In this document: piece by piece, positions 48,683 to 59,146 of the stretch
Layout of the letters: the number at the start of each line of letters is the position of its first letter
How positions within the stretch are numbered: position 1 is the first letter of the stretch
NCBI GenBank assembly: GCA_002840685.1
Contig: PHBU01000002.1
Coordinates: 186,001-250,000, forward strand
Source of the DNA: Chloroflexi bacterium HGW-Chloroflexi-6
Lineage (GTDB): Bacteria > Chloroflexota > Anaerolineae > Anaerolineales > Villigracilaceae
Reading direction: 5' to 3'
DNA length: 64,000 bases
The notes under the pieces: generated by a model
What the model saw: only the letters and a program-made list of their open reading frames with translations
Database searches by the model: none
What the model was told of the DNA's origin: nothing
Translations under genes and position numbers: made by a program

Positions 48683-48931
48683 ATGCTTGAACGCCTGATG
48701 AATGAAATCCGCGCAGGCGGGCCGCTCGATGCGTCCAAACTGGCGGCGCAGCTTGATACCAGCCCGCAAATGATCGAAGCCATGCTCGAACATCTGCGCC
48801 GCTCCGGCTTTCTGCGCGCCTACGAAAGCGGCTCCTGTTCGGATGCCTGCCAGGGATGCAGCCTGAATGGCTTTTGCGACCCCGATAAAAAACGCTCGAC
48901 CATGCAGATCTGGCGCTACGATGAGAAATGA
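48683..48931 (+). CDS. FeoC-like winged-helix protein
   Basis: LDTSPQMIEAMLEHLRRSGFLRAYESGSCSDACQGCSLNGFCDPDKK, directly after feoB. Confidence 0.85.
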   Translation: MLERLMNEIRAGGPLDASKLAAQLDTSPQMIEAMLEHLRRSGFLRAYESGSCSDACQGCSLNGFCDPDKKRSTMQIWRYDEK

Positions 48932-48946
48932 TCGCTAGAAAAGAAT

Positions 48947-48996
48947 CCGCCGGGCCTTTGAGCGAGCAGTTTTCTGCATTCTCAATGGCCCGGCGG
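48947..48996. terminator. hairpin between convergent feo operon and ABC permease
   Basis: ccgccgggcc ... ggcccggcgg arms. Confidence 0.6.
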
Positions 48997-49026
48997 TCAA
49001 TTTAAATTGCATTGACGACAATTTCG

Positions 49027-49779
49027 CTATGTTTCAGGCGCCATCCAGGGGCAGATGCGGCGCTCCAACCAGTCCACACTGAAATACATTCCCAAACCCA
49101 AAAAGGACATCGCCATCACCCCGGCATACATGGCCGGGTAGTTGAGCAGGGTGCTGCCCTGGAAATAGATGTAGTATCCCAGCCCGCGCGTGGTTGCAAA
49201 CAGTTCAGCAATGTATAACACCGCAACGGCTGTCCCAACCGATTGGCGCAAGGCGGTCAGGATGGCGGGCAGGCTGGCAGGCAGGTAAACGAAGCGGAAC
49301 AAGGCGCGCCGCCCCGCGCCGAGGCTGCGCACCGATTGGATCAATTCCGGTCGCAGGTTGGCGGCCTGGTCGCGCACAAGCACCAGGATCTGGAAGAACA
49401 GAATGATGAAAATGATAAATATTTTGGATGTATCACCAATCCCAAAAAAGAGCAGGATGATGGGCACAAAAACCACTTTCGGGATGGGATAAAGCAGGTA
49501 GATCAGCGGCGCAAACAGGCGGTCGAATCTCTTTGACTGGCCGAGCGCCAGCCCGGCAGGGGATGCCGTCAAAATGGCGAGAGCCGTCCCCGCCAGGACT
49601 CGCCACAGGCTGACCATGAAATGCGATAGCAAAGCCCCGTTGATCAGGTCGCGCCAGAAAACGAAAAAAACTGTCAGCGGGGAGGGCAGGATTGGATGGT
49701 TGATCAACCAGGCGAAAACCTGCCAGACCAACAGAATGATCAGGAACGAGAAAAGCAGGTCGCGGCGGTGGATTTTCAT
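49027..49779 (-). CDS. ABC transporter permease (SsuC/TauC-like)
   Basis: LPSPLTVFFVFWRDLINGALLSHFMVSLWRVLAGTALAILTASPAGLALGQSKRFD...ALRQSVGTAVAVLYIAELFATTRGLGYYI. Confidence 0.9.
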   Translation of the reverse strand: MKIHRRDLLFSFLIILLVWQVFAWLINHPILPSPLTVFFVFWRDLINGALLSHFMVSLWRVLAGTALAILTASPAGLALGQSKRFDRLFAPLIYLLYPIPKVVFVPIILLFFGIGDTSKIFIIFIILFFQILVLVRDQAANLRPELIQSVRSLGAGRRALFRFVYLPASLPAILTALRQSVGTAVAVLYIAELFATTRGLGYYIYFQGSTLLNYPAMYAGVMAMSFLGLGMYFSVDWLERRICPWMAPET

Positions 49780-50432
49780 GGGCGTTTCACCCATCCCAGC
49801 TCTTTGGCCGTGACCGCGAATCGCGACGCAAAGTGGATCAGCGGGCTCGAAAGGCGGGTGCGGTGCTGTGCGTCTCGCAGTGCTGATTTGAGCGTTTCTG
49901 CGTTATGGAAGTTTTCCAACACGGTGACAGCGCGCCCCAGTTCGCGGAGGGTGTGGGCATCCGAACCAACCGTGCCGAGCAGGTTGTGCTGGCTTGCAAA
50001 CTCGGCGGCAAGCTGGTTCTCGCGCTCAAAGATGCAGCGCGCGTTGAATATCTCGACCGCATCGACCAACGGGGCGATTGCGAGCAGATGTTCCAACTGC
50101 CAGCCGCGGTGCCCATCGAAGGGGTGCGATACGCTGATGAAGGCTCCCTGCGCCCGCAAGCGGCGGATGGCCTCGAGCGGGGGCAGCCGGGCCGGAACTT
50201 CCTCGCTGACGAAGGCGGCCAGCAATTCTCCCTGTGTGGTCAGCACTTCCTCGCCAACGATGACCAGTTCCGGGTCGAGCTTTTGGGCGGCCAGCGCACC
50301 GCCAATGCTGTTGTGGTCGGTGACCACCAGCCGGGTGATGCCCTTTGCGCGGGCGGCCTGTACCAGTGTTTCAGGGCGGGTCAGGCTGTCTTTGGAGTAG
50401 ATGGTGTGACAATGGAATTCGAGGGTTAACAT
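49776..50432 (-). CDS. PHP-domain phosphoesterase
   Basis: LEFHCHTIYSKDSLTRPETLVQAARAKGITRLVVTDHNSIGGAL...GSDAHTLRELG. Confidence 0.92.
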   Translation of the reverse strand: MLTLEFHCHTIYSKDSLTRPETLVQAARAKGITRLVVTDHNSIGGALAAQKLDPELVIVGEEVLTTQGELLAAFVSEEVPARLPPLEAIRRLRAQGAFISVSHPFDGHRGWQLEHLLAIAPLVDAVEIFNARCIFERENQLAAEFASQHNLLGTVGSDAHTLRELGRAVTVLENFHNAETLKSALRDAQHRTRLSSPLIHFASRFAVTAKELGWVKRP

Positions 50433-51841
50433 TAAAATCCCTGGTAGACAAAGCCGGATAGATCTGCGCCGGATGCAGAAAAAAGAATGAGCACAAGAAC
50501 CGCCAGAGCCAGCCCCCAGGCTTGAGATGCGGGTTTCCATTGAACGAAGAAGTCAACCTCGTTTGTGCGATATTCCTGCCAGTCAATGAAGAGTGACAGG
50601 AACAGGGGCAGACCGAGGTCGAATATGGAGAATTCTGGCAAGGTGGCGAATCCAAACGGAGGCAGCAGGCCACGGTAGTAGGTGAATGCCGTCCCCAGGC
50701 TGGATGCTCCAAAGGCGACCCAGGCCAGGCTGGTAAAAATAAAAATGAAAACAGGCAAGATGATTTGTGCGAGCCGGTTTTCTTTTAATCTTGGTAGAAA
50801 ACGATTGAGCGCAAATTCTTGAAAGATCAGATACGCTCCGTGCAGCCCACCCCAGAACAGCATGGAAAGGTAACTGCCATGCCACAATCCGCTGGCAAGC
50901 ATGGTCACGAGCGGCGGAAAAATCACGGTCAGACTTTGCGGCAATTTGGCTTTGAGCATACTGCGCCGGATGGGAAAGAAGATGTAATCGCGCAGCCAGC
51001 CTGACAGGCTGATATGCCAGCGGTTCCAGAAATCGCTGAAAGAGTTTGCAAAGAATGGCTGGCGAAAGTTGACCGTCAGTTCGATGCCAAACAACAGGCT
51101 GACTCCGCGCACGATGGAACTGTATCCGGCGAAATCGTTATAGAGAATGAAGGCGAAGACCAGCAGGCCGATCAGTTTTTCACTAAAAACGAACTCGACA
51201 GGTTTGGAAAATAGATCGGCAGATTGCACCAGGCGCAGGTGGTCCGCGATCACAACTTTTCGCAGCAGGCCGATCAGGATCAGGCCCAGTCCGCGCCCAA
51301 AGCTCAGGTTATCAACCTGGCGTTCGCGGCCCAGTTGGACAAAAAAAGCGGCCGGGCGTTCGAGCGGGCCTGAGAGTAGTTTGGGAAAATAAGCAAGATA
51401 GAGTGCAAGATCGGCCAATGAAGCGCCGGCCAGCTTGGGGGCGCGTGCCAGATCGACCAGGTAGGAAATGGCTTGCAGGATGTAAAACGAGAACCCGATC
51501 GGCAGGAGCAAGGCTGTTGTAGCGGCAGGCAGGCCCAGAGTGGCGAGGAGCGAGTCGCCGTAAGGGCCGACCAGCATTTTGAGCAGGAGCAGGGCCGAAG
51601 CGTTGAGTCCGATCCCGATCCACAAAAAGATCCGGCCGTTGCCCCTGGCGATGCGTTGGCCGAGCAGATAGTTGAGGATCGTCAGCCCGGCCAGAGTGGC
51701 GGCAAATTGCCAGCCCCAGGTGATGTAAAAGATATAGGATGCGGCCAACAGCCACAGGTTTTGAGCGCGGCGAGTCAGCAAAGCATAAACGACCAAGACG
51801 GCGACAACGAAAACGAGGAATTGGGTTGAGACGATTTCCAT
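50432..51841 (-). CDS. MBOAT-family O-acyltransferase (AlgI-like)
   Basis: NFRQPFFANSFSDFWNRWHISLSGWLRDYIFFPI...GLWHGSYLSMLFWGGLHGAYL. Confidence 0.93.
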   Translation of the reverse strand: MEIVSTQFLVFVVAVLVVYALLTRRAQNLWLLAASYIFYITWGWQFAATLAGLTILNYLLGQRIARGNGRIFLWIGIGLNASALLLLKMLVGPYGDSLLATLGLPAATTALLLPIGFSFYILQAISYLVDLARAPKLAGASLADLALYLAYFPKLLSGPLERPAAFFVQLGRERQVDNLSFGRGLGLILIGLLRKVVIADHLRLVQSADLFSKPVEFVFSEKLIGLLVFAFILYNDFAGYSSIVRGVSLLFGIELTVNFRQPFFANSFSDFWNRWHISLSGWLRDYIFFPIRRSMLKAKLPQSLTVIFPPLVTMLASGLWHGSYLSMLFWGGLHGAYLIFQEFALNRFLPRLKENRLAQIILPVFIFIFTSLAWVAFGASSLGTAFTYYRGLLPPFGFATLPEFSIFDLGLPLFLSLFIDWQEYRTNEVDFFVQWKPASQAWGLALAVLVLILFSASGADLSGFVYQGF

Positions 51842-51844
51842 GAA

Positions 51845-52897
51845 TTACTTGAAAAGCTCCGGGTTTTCAGCAAGTTTTTCGGCAACCCATTGACTCAAGA
51901 TGGGCGAACCGACTGTATTCAAATGCAGCCAATCGAACCAGCCAGCCTCTGGGATTTGTTTTCCTATTTCCAGTGTGCGCCAAAGCGGGATGTTTTTGGC
52001 CCCAAGATAGGCTTCCAGGTTTGCCATGTAATCTTGTTCATAGTGCTGAATGGATGGATCTTGTCTGTCAAGATTGATAATCGAAAATGCGGGAGCTTCT
52101 ATGAATATGAATTTGGTACCAAGGTTTTCCAGGGCGGTTAATCTATCCAGGTCCGTGTAAGTTTTCCCAGATACCCAAACGTTTTGCAAGTTTTCATCGT
52201 TTTCCAATAGCCAGTTGCGAGGGTAGGGTTGGTTGAGACCGGCTATTCTTGAATAGCCACCCGCCGTGATCGGCTCTGTTTCGTATCCCATTTTGTCTCG
52301 ATTGGCCAGGGTTTGCCAGTATTGCCATGTGTTCAAATAGCGTAACGTGTAGGTGTTGACTAGCAGCCAGTTTTCCGGCGTGATATTTCCGCGATGATAG
52401 TTAACCCAGGGGTTGCGTTCCAACTGTTTGACGGTGTATTCGTGATCCATCAAATCGCGTGGAATGAGAATGAACAAAACAACATCCGGTTGGTAGCGCC
52501 GAACGATCGCTTCGGCAATCGGGACAGCGTTCTCCGCTGTCAAGGCTGGGATGCCGATATTGAAACAATGGATTTTTTGCCCGGTTTCGTTTTGATAGGC
52601 TGTTTCGATCACTGCCGGGTCGAGGTCTGAATTTGCAACTGAACTGCCTAAAACTAGGCAGTCGAGCTGTCCGTTGCGGCGCACCTGACTTTCAAGGGCG
52701 TAAATTTTGTAATCGAAATAGAAATTATCAGAGCCAAGGCTTGGGAAGGAGATCGGAATAAAGAACAGCCGGGCTGCGACTTCGATAAACGAACCAAGCC
52801 CCAGAACCAAACCCAGCAAAACCAAAAGTCCGCGCAGAAGGGCGGTTTTGTGCAGCGCTTTCAGTTGGTAGGTGTCAGTAGAAAAAATTGTGCGCAT
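51845..52897 (-). CDS. SGNH-like protein paired with MBOAT acyltransferase
   Basis: N-terminal TM; CLVLGSSVANSDLDPAVIE; C-terminal WFDWLHLNTVGSPILSQWVA. Confidence 0.75.
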   Translation of the reverse strand: MRTIFSTDTYQLKALHKTALLRGLLVLLGLVLGLGSFIEVAARLFFIPISFPSLGSDNFYFDYKIYALESQVRRNGQLDCLVLGSSVANSDLDPAVIETAYQNETGQKIHCFNIGIPALTAENAVPIAEAIVRRYQPDVVLFILIPRDLMDHEYTVKQLERNPWVNYHRGNITPENWLLVNTYTLRYLNTWQYWQTLANRDKMGYETEPITAGGYSRIAGLNQPYPRNWLLENDENLQNVWVSGKTYTDLDRLTALENLGTKFIFIEAPAFSIINLDRQDPSIQHYEQDYMANLEAYLGAKNIPLWRTLEIGKQIPEAGWFDWLHLNTVGSPILSQWVAEKLAENPELFK

Positions 52898-54603
52898 TAA
52901 TCTTTCAACCCGGCGGGCTTTAAGTCTTTAACGTTCAGTTGGAGTGTTGTTCGCCCGTTGTATTCGTTGGTTTCCAGGGTGTACATCAGGTCGATGCGCT
53001 CGGGAAGTTTTCCAGCCCATTCGCCAAGACGGAAGGCGATCGCGTCGAAGCTGACTTTGCCGTCGCTGACGGTTAATTTCAGGTGTTTGGCGTCGGCGCC
53101 GACGGCGCGGTGGTTAACCACGCGCACATTGCGCGAAACGAAGACCGCACCGGGGTTGCCGTAGCCGGTCGGTTCAAGATAGTCCAGATAGCGCAGCAGA
53201 TCGCTCGTCATTTCGGCTAATGGCGCTTCTGCGTCAGCCAGCAGGCTGTGACGCAGATCTTTGCCATCCAATTCGCGGGCGGCGATTTCGCGCAAGCGGG
53301 ATTTGAGCGTATCCAGATTTTCGTTGCGGACGGTGAAACCTGCCGCGGCAGCGTGACCACCGTGCCGGATCAGCAAGTCGGCGCACTGGTCGAGGGCCTG
53401 GGTGATGTGAAATTCGGGGATGGAGCGGCACGAACAGCGCGTTTCTCCCTTTTCGGGATCGCTGTGCCCGACGATGGATGGGCGATAGTAGGTTTCTGTC
53501 AGACGGGCGGCGGCCAGGCCGACCACCCCGGCGTTGAAATCGTCGGCGACTGCAAACAAGATTTGCGGGTCGGGATCTTCGGCCAGGGCCAGGGCTTCGG
53601 CCTCAGCCTGGATTTTGCGGGTCATCTGTTGGCGCTGCCCGTTTTGGATGTTGAGTTGCTGGGCCAGCATCCCGGCTTCGGCGGGGTCGCTTGTCGTCAA
53701 TAGTTTGTACGAATCGATGGCAGTATCGAGCCGGCCGGATGCGTTCAGGCGCGGGCCGAGCGCAAAGCCGATGTTGATGGCGGTCACTTTTTGCAAGGAG
53801 ATGTTAGCCATGGCTGCCAACGAAAGCAAACCCTGGCGGGCTGAGTTGCGCATTTGGCGCAATCCGCCGCGCACCAAGTGACGGTTTTCACCGGTTAATG
53901 GGGCCAGGTCGGCGACCGTGCCGAGGGCGACCAGATCGAGCAGGTTATAGAGTTCGAGGTCGGTTGATTTAAAGGTGCTATAAAGCGCTTCGACGATCTT
54001 GTAGGCGATTCCGACCCCGGCCAGATATTTTTCGGGATAGTTGTCGCCTTCCTGCTTGGGATTGATCACCGCCAGGGCTTGCGGCAATTCGCCTGCTGGT
54101 TCGTGGTGGTCGGTGACGATCAGATCGAGGCCGATCGATTTGGCGTGGGCCGCCTCGGCCGGGGAGCGAATCCCACAGTCCACGCTGATTACCAGGTTGA
54201 CCCCATCAGCCAGGAGCGTATCGAGCGCCTCGTTGTTCAGTCCATAGCCTTCATCAAAACGGTTGGGAATGTATTCGCGGACACTGCCGCCCAGGGCTCG
54301 CAGGGCCTGCACGAGCAGGGATGTGGCCGTGACGCCGTCCACATCATAGTCACCGTAAATGGCGATTTGTTCGCGGCTTTCCAGGGCGCGGCGGATACGC
54401 GCGACAGCCTTATCCATATCTTTCATCAGGAAAGGGTTGGTATCGAAGGTCAGTTCTGCCCGCAGAAAGGAGCTGGCCGCCTCGCGGGTACTGATTCCAC
54501 GATTAAATAAAATCTGGCGCAGGGCAGGCGGATGGGCGGCCAATTCAAGGTCGGCTTGAGGGGTGAGCGGAGGCGGGATGATCCAGCGTTTTGAGTGAGA
54601 CAT
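52897..54603 (-). CDS. recJ: single-stranded-DNA-specific exonuclease RecJ
   Basis: IAIYGDYDVDGVTATSLLVQAL...VISVDCGIRSPAEAAHAKSIGLDLIVTDHHEP...RHGGHAAAAGFTV. Confidence 0.96.
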   Translation of the reverse strand: MSHSKRWIIPPPLTPQADLELAAHPPALRQILFNRGISTREAASSFLRAELTFDTNPFLMKDMDKAVARIRRALESREQIAIYGDYDVDGVTATSLLVQALRALGGSVREYIPNRFDEGYGLNNEALDTLLADGVNLVISVDCGIRSPAEAAHAKSIGLDLIVTDHHEPAGELPQALAVINPKQEGDNYPEKYLAGVGIAYKIVEALYSTFKSTDLELYNLLDLVALGTVADLAPLTGENRHLVRGGLRQMRNSARQGLLSLAAMANISLQKVTAINIGFALGPRLNASGRLDTAIDSYKLLTTSDPAEAGMLAQQLNIQNGQRQQMTRKIQAEAEALALAEDPDPQILFAVADDFNAGVVGLAAARLTETYYRPSIVGHSDPEKGETRCSCRSIPEFHITQALDQCADLLIRHGGHAAAAGFTVRNENLDTLKSRLREIAARELDGKDLRHSLLADAEAPLAEMTSDLLRYLDYLEPTGYGNPGAVFVSRNVRVVNHRAVGADAKHLKLTVSDGKVSFDAIAFRLGEWAGKLPERIDLMYTLETNEYNGRTTLQLNVKDLKPAGLKD

Positions 54604-54677
54604 GCGGAAAAGTATAAACGTGGATGGAGGGGCGGGCAAGGGCTATTGTATAATTGGGTGACATTCAGGAGCCCGCT

Positions 54678-55205
54678 ATGTACACCCTTCAATCAGATGA
54701 AAAATTGACATCGATCATGGTTTATAGCAAGGATAGATTTATTCGCGGCGAGGTGGTTACCAAAGATTCGATCATGGTTAGTCGTTGGCTGCGCACCCAG
54801 GGCGCGCCGACTTACCTGCACATTCTTAAAGCCAGCGTGCTCACTTTGAGTGCTGGCCCGGCGCGTGTCAATAATTTTGAAGAGGTGTATTTTCCAACGG
54901 CCGAATGCCTGGTTTTTCATCTGACCCCACCCAAAAGCGACCCGCTTGATTATGATGCTGATGAGCAAAATCGTTTGATGCAGCCGCTGACCTTGCTGGC
55001 AGGTTCTTTTGTCGTTCAGGGCAAGCTGCGTGTTTCAGCCATGACAGATTTTGCTACTTCTTTGGAAGGAAATCGCCTGACCTGGCTTTCGTTTTATGAG
55101 ATTTCCATCAGCAACCCGGCGCTACCGCAAATGCGTGTTGATGTGCCCATGGCTCTTATCAATGCGGCGCATATCACCTATGGTATGGGTGTTGTGCAAT
55201 CTTGA
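54678..55205 (+). CDS. hypothetical protein
   Basis: MYTLQSDEKLTSIMVYSKDRFIRGEVVTKDSIMVSRWLRTQGAPTYLHIL...; 175 aa intact ORF. Confidence 0.65.
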   Translation: MYTLQSDEKLTSIMVYSKDRFIRGEVVTKDSIMVSRWLRTQGAPTYLHILKASVLTLSAGPARVNNFEEVYFPTAECLVFHLTPPKSDPLDYDADEQNRLMQPLTLLAGSFVVQGKLRVSAMTDFATSLEGNRLTWLSFYEISISNPALPQMRVDVPMALINAAHITYGMGVVQS

Positions 55206-55549
55206 GAAGCGCCATTGTTCGAAGCAGAAGGCGAAGTGGCTCCGCTCAGAACTTATGCAATCTATCTACGTGTCCCGTTCGCCACTCCGCCAGTCATAGA
55301 GGGATTTCTCAGTAATAGAAAACAGCTTCTGCCATTACAAAACACGCCAATCGCTGTCAGTTCAAGCGGCCTGGTGTGTTTTTGTTTTTATCGTGGAGTT
55401 GGCTACAGAGAGAATGGCCTTTGAGTGGCGAACCATCGAGTATATTAAGCGATGAATATTGGACAAAAATACTCCTATTGACTTTGCAGAATTAATGTTC
55501 TAAAATAAAAGCATCTTACAGGTTTTTATCTCCCAAGGAGTAGAAAAAA

Positions 55550-56026
55550 ATGCAAAAAATCCGCACCTTTCTCTGGTTCGATGATCAGGCTGAAGATGCT
55601 GTTAATTTTTACACTTCCCTCTTTAAAAACTCCAAAATTTTGGAAGTCAACCGTTACAGCGAGGCTGGCCCTGGTCCGGCGGGCCAGGTAATGGTGATCA
55701 ATTTTGAACTCGAAGGGCGGGAATTTACCGCCCTTAACGGCGGACCACACTTCAAATTCAACGAGGCTATTTCGCTGGTAGTCAACTGCGAAAACCAGGC
55801 TGAAGTTGACCATTTTTGGGAAAATCTGATCGCTGATGGTGGCCAGGAAAGCATGTGCGGCTGGCTTAAAGACAAATTCGGTCTGTCGTGGCAGATTGTC
55901 CCCGCCGCGCTGGGCGGCCTGATCGGCGGCCCGGACCCGGCCGGGGCTCAAAGGGCTACCCAGGCCATGCTCCAGATGCATAAACTCGATATCGCCGCGC
56001 TAGAGCGCGCTTACGAGGGCCGATGA
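55550..56026 (+). CDS. VOC-superfamily (PhnB-like) protein
   Basis: IRTFLWFDDQAEDAVNFYTSLFKNSKILEVNRYSEAGPGPAGQVMVINFELEGREFTALNGGPHFKFNEAIS. Confidence 0.93.
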   Translation: MQKIRTFLWFDDQAEDAVNFYTSLFKNSKILEVNRYSEAGPGPAGQVMVINFELEGREFTALNGGPHFKFNEAISLVVNCENQAEVDHFWENLIADGGQESMCGWLKDKFGLSWQIVPAALGGLIGGPDPAGAQRATQAMLQMHKLDIAALERAYEGR

Positions 56027-56424
56027 ACGCCATCGGTCAAGCCACATTCGCAACAAAAAACTGGGACGAAAAGCCCTACTCCGAAATCGACGCAGGGCGC
56101 AAACTCAACCGCGTTCAGGCCACCTTTACCTACAATGGCGATATTGAAGGCGAAGGCACGCTGGAGTATTTGATGGCTTATAGCCCGGATGGGACTGGTA
56201 GCTTTGTGGGTCTGGAACGCATCGTTGGACGGATCGGCAACCGCAGCGGGAGCTTTGTCGCCCAACATACCGGCACCTTCGACCCAAAATCGGTGAGCAC
56301 GCACTGGGAGTTTGTTCCTGGTCTGGGCACGGAAGCGCTCGAAGGGCTGGTCGGCGGCGGAGAATTAAAACTGGAAGGGCACGGGCCGTATCCGTTTTCC
56401 TTTCAGTATGACTTTGATCAGTAA
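56023..56424 (+). CDS. DUF3224-domain protein
   Basis: ATFATKNWDEKPYSEIDAGRKLNRVQATFTYNGDIEGEGTLEYLMAY..GSFVAQHTGTFD. Confidence 0.85.
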   Translation: MNAIGQATFATKNWDEKPYSEIDAGRKLNRVQATFTYNGDIEGEGTLEYLMAYSPDGTGSFVGLERIVGRIGNRSGSFVAQHTGTFDPKSVSTHWEFVPGLGTEALEGLVGGGELKLEGHGPYPFSFQYDFDQ

Positions 56425-56442
56425 ATTTTTCGGAGAAAAATC

Positions 56443-57558
56443 ATGAGCAGTGTTCGTGTTTTGGTTGGCACGCGCAAAGGCGCATTTATCCTGACATCTG
56501 ACGCCAGACGCAAAGATTGGAGCGTCAGCGGTCCGCACTTTGCGGGCTGGGAGATATATCATATCAACGGCTCCCCCGCCGATCCTAACCGACTTTATGC
56601 TTCGCAATCGAGCGGCTGGTTTGGGCAATTGATCCAACGTTCGGATGACGGCGGGCAGACCTGGGGCCCGGTTGACAACAAATTTGTCTATGACGGCATC
56701 CTTGGCACGCACCAGTGGTTTGACGGCACTCAGCATCCCTGGGAATTCAAGCGTGTCTGGAACATCCAGCCCTCGCTGACCGACCCGGATACGGTCTATG
56801 CCGGGGTTGAAGATGCGGCCCTATTCCGCTCAACGGATGGCGGCCAAAGCTGGCAGGAACTCCCCGGATTGCGCGCAGCCAAGGGGCACCTGTGGCAGCC
56901 CGGGGCTGGCGGGATGTGCCTGCACACGATCCTGCTCGACCCCGCGAATGCTGATCGTCTTTTTGTTGCCATCTCGGCGGCGGGCGCCTTTCGCAGCGAT
57001 GATAGCGGCCAGACCTGGCTGCCGATCAACCGCGGTCTGAGATCTGATTACGAACTGCCTGACCCGGATGCCGATGTTGGCCACTGCGTTCATAACCTGG
57101 CCATGCACCCCTCCCGCCCCGGCGTGCTGTTCATGCAAAAGCATTGGGATGTGATGCGCAGCGACGATGCTGGCAATCTGTGGAGCGAAGTCAGCGGCAA
57201 TCTGCCGAGCGACTTTGGTTTCCCGATCGCCGTCCATGCTCATGAACCGGAGACTATTTACGTTGTCCCGATCAAGAGCGATTCTGAGCATTTCCCGCCC
57301 GATGGAAAATTGCGCGTCTATCGCAGCCGCAGCGGGGGTAATGAGTGGGAGGCTCTGACCAATGGTCTGCCGCAGAGCGATTGCTACGTCAACGTGCTGC
57401 GCAGCGCCCTTGCCGTGGATAAACTTGATTCATGCGGCATTTACTTTGGTACCACCGGCGGTCAGGTCTACGCCTCCGCCGACTCTGGTGACAGCTGGTC
57501 CCCGATTGTTCGCGATTTACCAGCCGTGTTATCGGTCGAAGTGCAAACTCTGCCATGA
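56443..57558 (+). CDS. BNR/sialidase-fold repeat protein
   Basis: Repeated [31 protein letters not shown] Asp-box motifs. Confidence 0.9.
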   Translation: MSSVRVLVGTRKGAFILTSDARRKDWSVSGPHFAGWEIYHINGSPADPNRLYASQSSGWFGQLIQRSDDGGQTWGPVDNKFVYDGILGTHQWFDGTQHPWEFKRVWNIQPSLTDPDTVYAGVEDAALFRSTDGGQSWQELPGLRAAKGHLWQPGAGGMCLHTILLDPANADRLFVAISAAGAFRSDDSGQTWLPINRGLRSDYELPDPDADVGHCVHNLAMHPSRPGVLFMQKHWDVMRSDDAGNLWSEVSGNLPSDFGFPIAVHAHEPETIYVVPIKSDSEHFPPDGKLRVYRSRSGGNEWEALTNGLPQSDCYVNVLRSALAVDKLDSCGIYFGTTGGQVYASADSGDSWSPIVRDLPAVLSVEVQTLP

Positions 57559-57851
57559 TCCGTGTCACGCTTCCGCATCATTTGCGCCAGTTGGCTAATG
57601 TCAGCGGCGAAATCGCGCTCAAGGTCGAGGGCCAAATCACCCAGCGCTCGATTTTGGATGCCCTGGAAGGCTGCTACCCGATGTTGCGCGGCACGATCCG
57701 TGATCAGATTACCCACGAGCGGAGGGCGTTTATCCGTTTTTTTGCCTGCGGGCAGGATCTGTCGCTGGAATCTCCCGATGCGCCGCTGCCCGACCAGGTT
57801 GTGAGCGGCGCAGAGAAGTTCATGATTGTTGGCGCAATGGCTGGAGGATAG
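57555..57851 (+). CDS. MoaD/ThiS-family ubiquitin-like protein
   Basis: [47 protein letters not shown]; 4 bp overlap with the BNR gene. Confidence 0.75.
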   Translation: MIRVTLPHHLRQLANVSGEIALKVEGQITQRSILDALEGCYPMLRGTIRDQITHERRAFIRFFACGQDLSLESPDAPLPDQVVSGAEKFMIVGAMAGG

Positions 57852-57860
57852 GAATCTTCT

Positions 57861-58073
57861 ATGAACGATCAATCGGAAAATAACCTCCCCAAATTATCTC
57901 AACCCGCGCAGCGTGCCCTGGCTGGGGCTGGGATTCGGCGTGTTGAGCAGTTGACCGGCTACGATGAGTCTGAGATCCGCCAGTTGCACGGGATTGGCCC
58001 CAAGGCGCTGAAAACGCTCCGCGAAGCGTTGGCGGCCCGGGGTTTATCCTTCAAGAAGGAGGCCACAGAATGA
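57861..58073 (+). CDS. helix-hairpin-helix small protein
   Basis: QRALAGAGIRRVEQLTGYDESEIRQLHGIGPKALKTLREALAARGLSF. Confidence 0.88.
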   Translation: MNDQSENNLPKLSQPAQRALAGAGIRRVEQLTGYDESEIRQLHGIGPKALKTLREALAARGLSFKKEATE

Positions 58074-58513
58074 AAGCAAGCTACACCACCATCGTATGGG
58101 CCGAAGGCAATAACACCGGCTTGGAGGTGCCCGCGGATATCATTGCCACGTTGGGCAGTTCAAAAAGACCACCTGTGATCGTGTCGCTGGCCGGCTATAG
58201 CTATCGCAGCACGGTGGCCGTAATGGGTGGAGTGTTCATGATCCCGCTCAGCAAAGCCAACCGCGAAGCAGCAGGCGTCAAGGGTGGAGATCAGGTGGAA
58301 GTAATCCTGGAGTTGGATATGGCCCCACGCACCGTTGACCTGCCTGATGATCTGGCTGCAGCGTTGGATGCCAAACCCGGCGCGCGGGCCGCCTTTGATG
58401 CGACTGCGCCATCCATGCGCAAAGAATTCGTCCGCCAGGTGGAAAGCGCCAAGGCTGCCGAAACCCGCACGCGGCGGATCGCCGCTATTGTTGAGAAGTT
58501 GATTGCTGCTTGA
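58070..58513 (+). CDS. DUF1905 / YdeI-like (OmdA) domain protein
   Basis: GLEVPADIIATLGSSKRPPVIVSLAGYSYRSTVAVMGGVFMIPLSKANREAAGVKGGDQVEVILELD..RTVDLPDDLAAALDA. Confidence 0.92.
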   Translation: MKASYTTIVWAEGNNTGLEVPADIIATLGSSKRPPVIVSLAGYSYRSTVAVMGGVFMIPLSKANREAAGVKGGDQVEVILELDMAPRTVDLPDDLAAALDAKPGARAAFDATAPSMRKEFVRQVESAKAAETRTRRIAAIVEKLIAA

Positions 58514-58528
58514 GCAGAGGAACCGAAA

Positions 58529-59119
58529 ATGACACGCAAATTGAAGCTCCAGGTACAAATGAGTATTGATGGCTACATCTGCGGGCCAAACGACGAATTG
58601 GATTTTATGGTCTGGAATTGGGATGATCAACTAAAACAATATGTCACAAATTTAACCGAGCCGGTTGACTGCATTGTGTTGGGACGAAAACTGGCTCAGG
58701 GCTTTATTCCACATTGGGCAGGGGTGGCTGCCGACCCCGGCCACCCGGAACACAGCGCCGGGATCAAGTTCACCGACACACCCAAGGTTGTTTTCAGCCA
58801 AATGCTGGAAAAATCCGATTGGGCCAATACCGCGCTTGCCAAAAGCAGCCTGGTCGAGGAGATTACCCGGATCAAAAACCAGCCCGGCAAAGATATCATC
58901 GCTTATGGCGGTGCAACATTTGTTTCAGGGCTGGTGAAACATAACCTGATCGATGAGTACCACCTGTTCATCAATCCAGCGGCGATTGGTAACGGCCGGT
59001 CGATTTTCAATACGCTCAACCAACGGCGAAACCTGACCCTGGTTAAGGCCATAGCATTCCCCTGTGGGATTGTGGTGTTGAATTATGCGCCGAACCAGAG
59101 TGAAAACCGCGAAAGTTAA
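58529..59119 (+). CDS. RibD C-terminal/dihydrofolate reductase-family protein
   Basis: KLQVQMSIDGYICGPNDELDFMVWNWDDQLKQYV...DIIAYGGATFVSGLVKHNLIDEYHLFINPAAIGNG. Confidence 0.92.
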   Translation: MTRKLKLQVQMSIDGYICGPNDELDFMVWNWDDQLKQYVTNLTEPVDCIVLGRKLAQGFIPHWAGVAADPGHPEHSAGIKFTDTPKVVFSQMLEKSDWANTALAKSSLVEEITRIKNQPGKDIIAYGGATFVSGLVKHNLIDEYHLFINPAAIGNGRSIFNTLNQRRNLTLVKAIAFPCGIVVLNYAPNQSENRES

Positions 59120-59146
59120 TCGACATCCACCAAACAGGATTGAACG

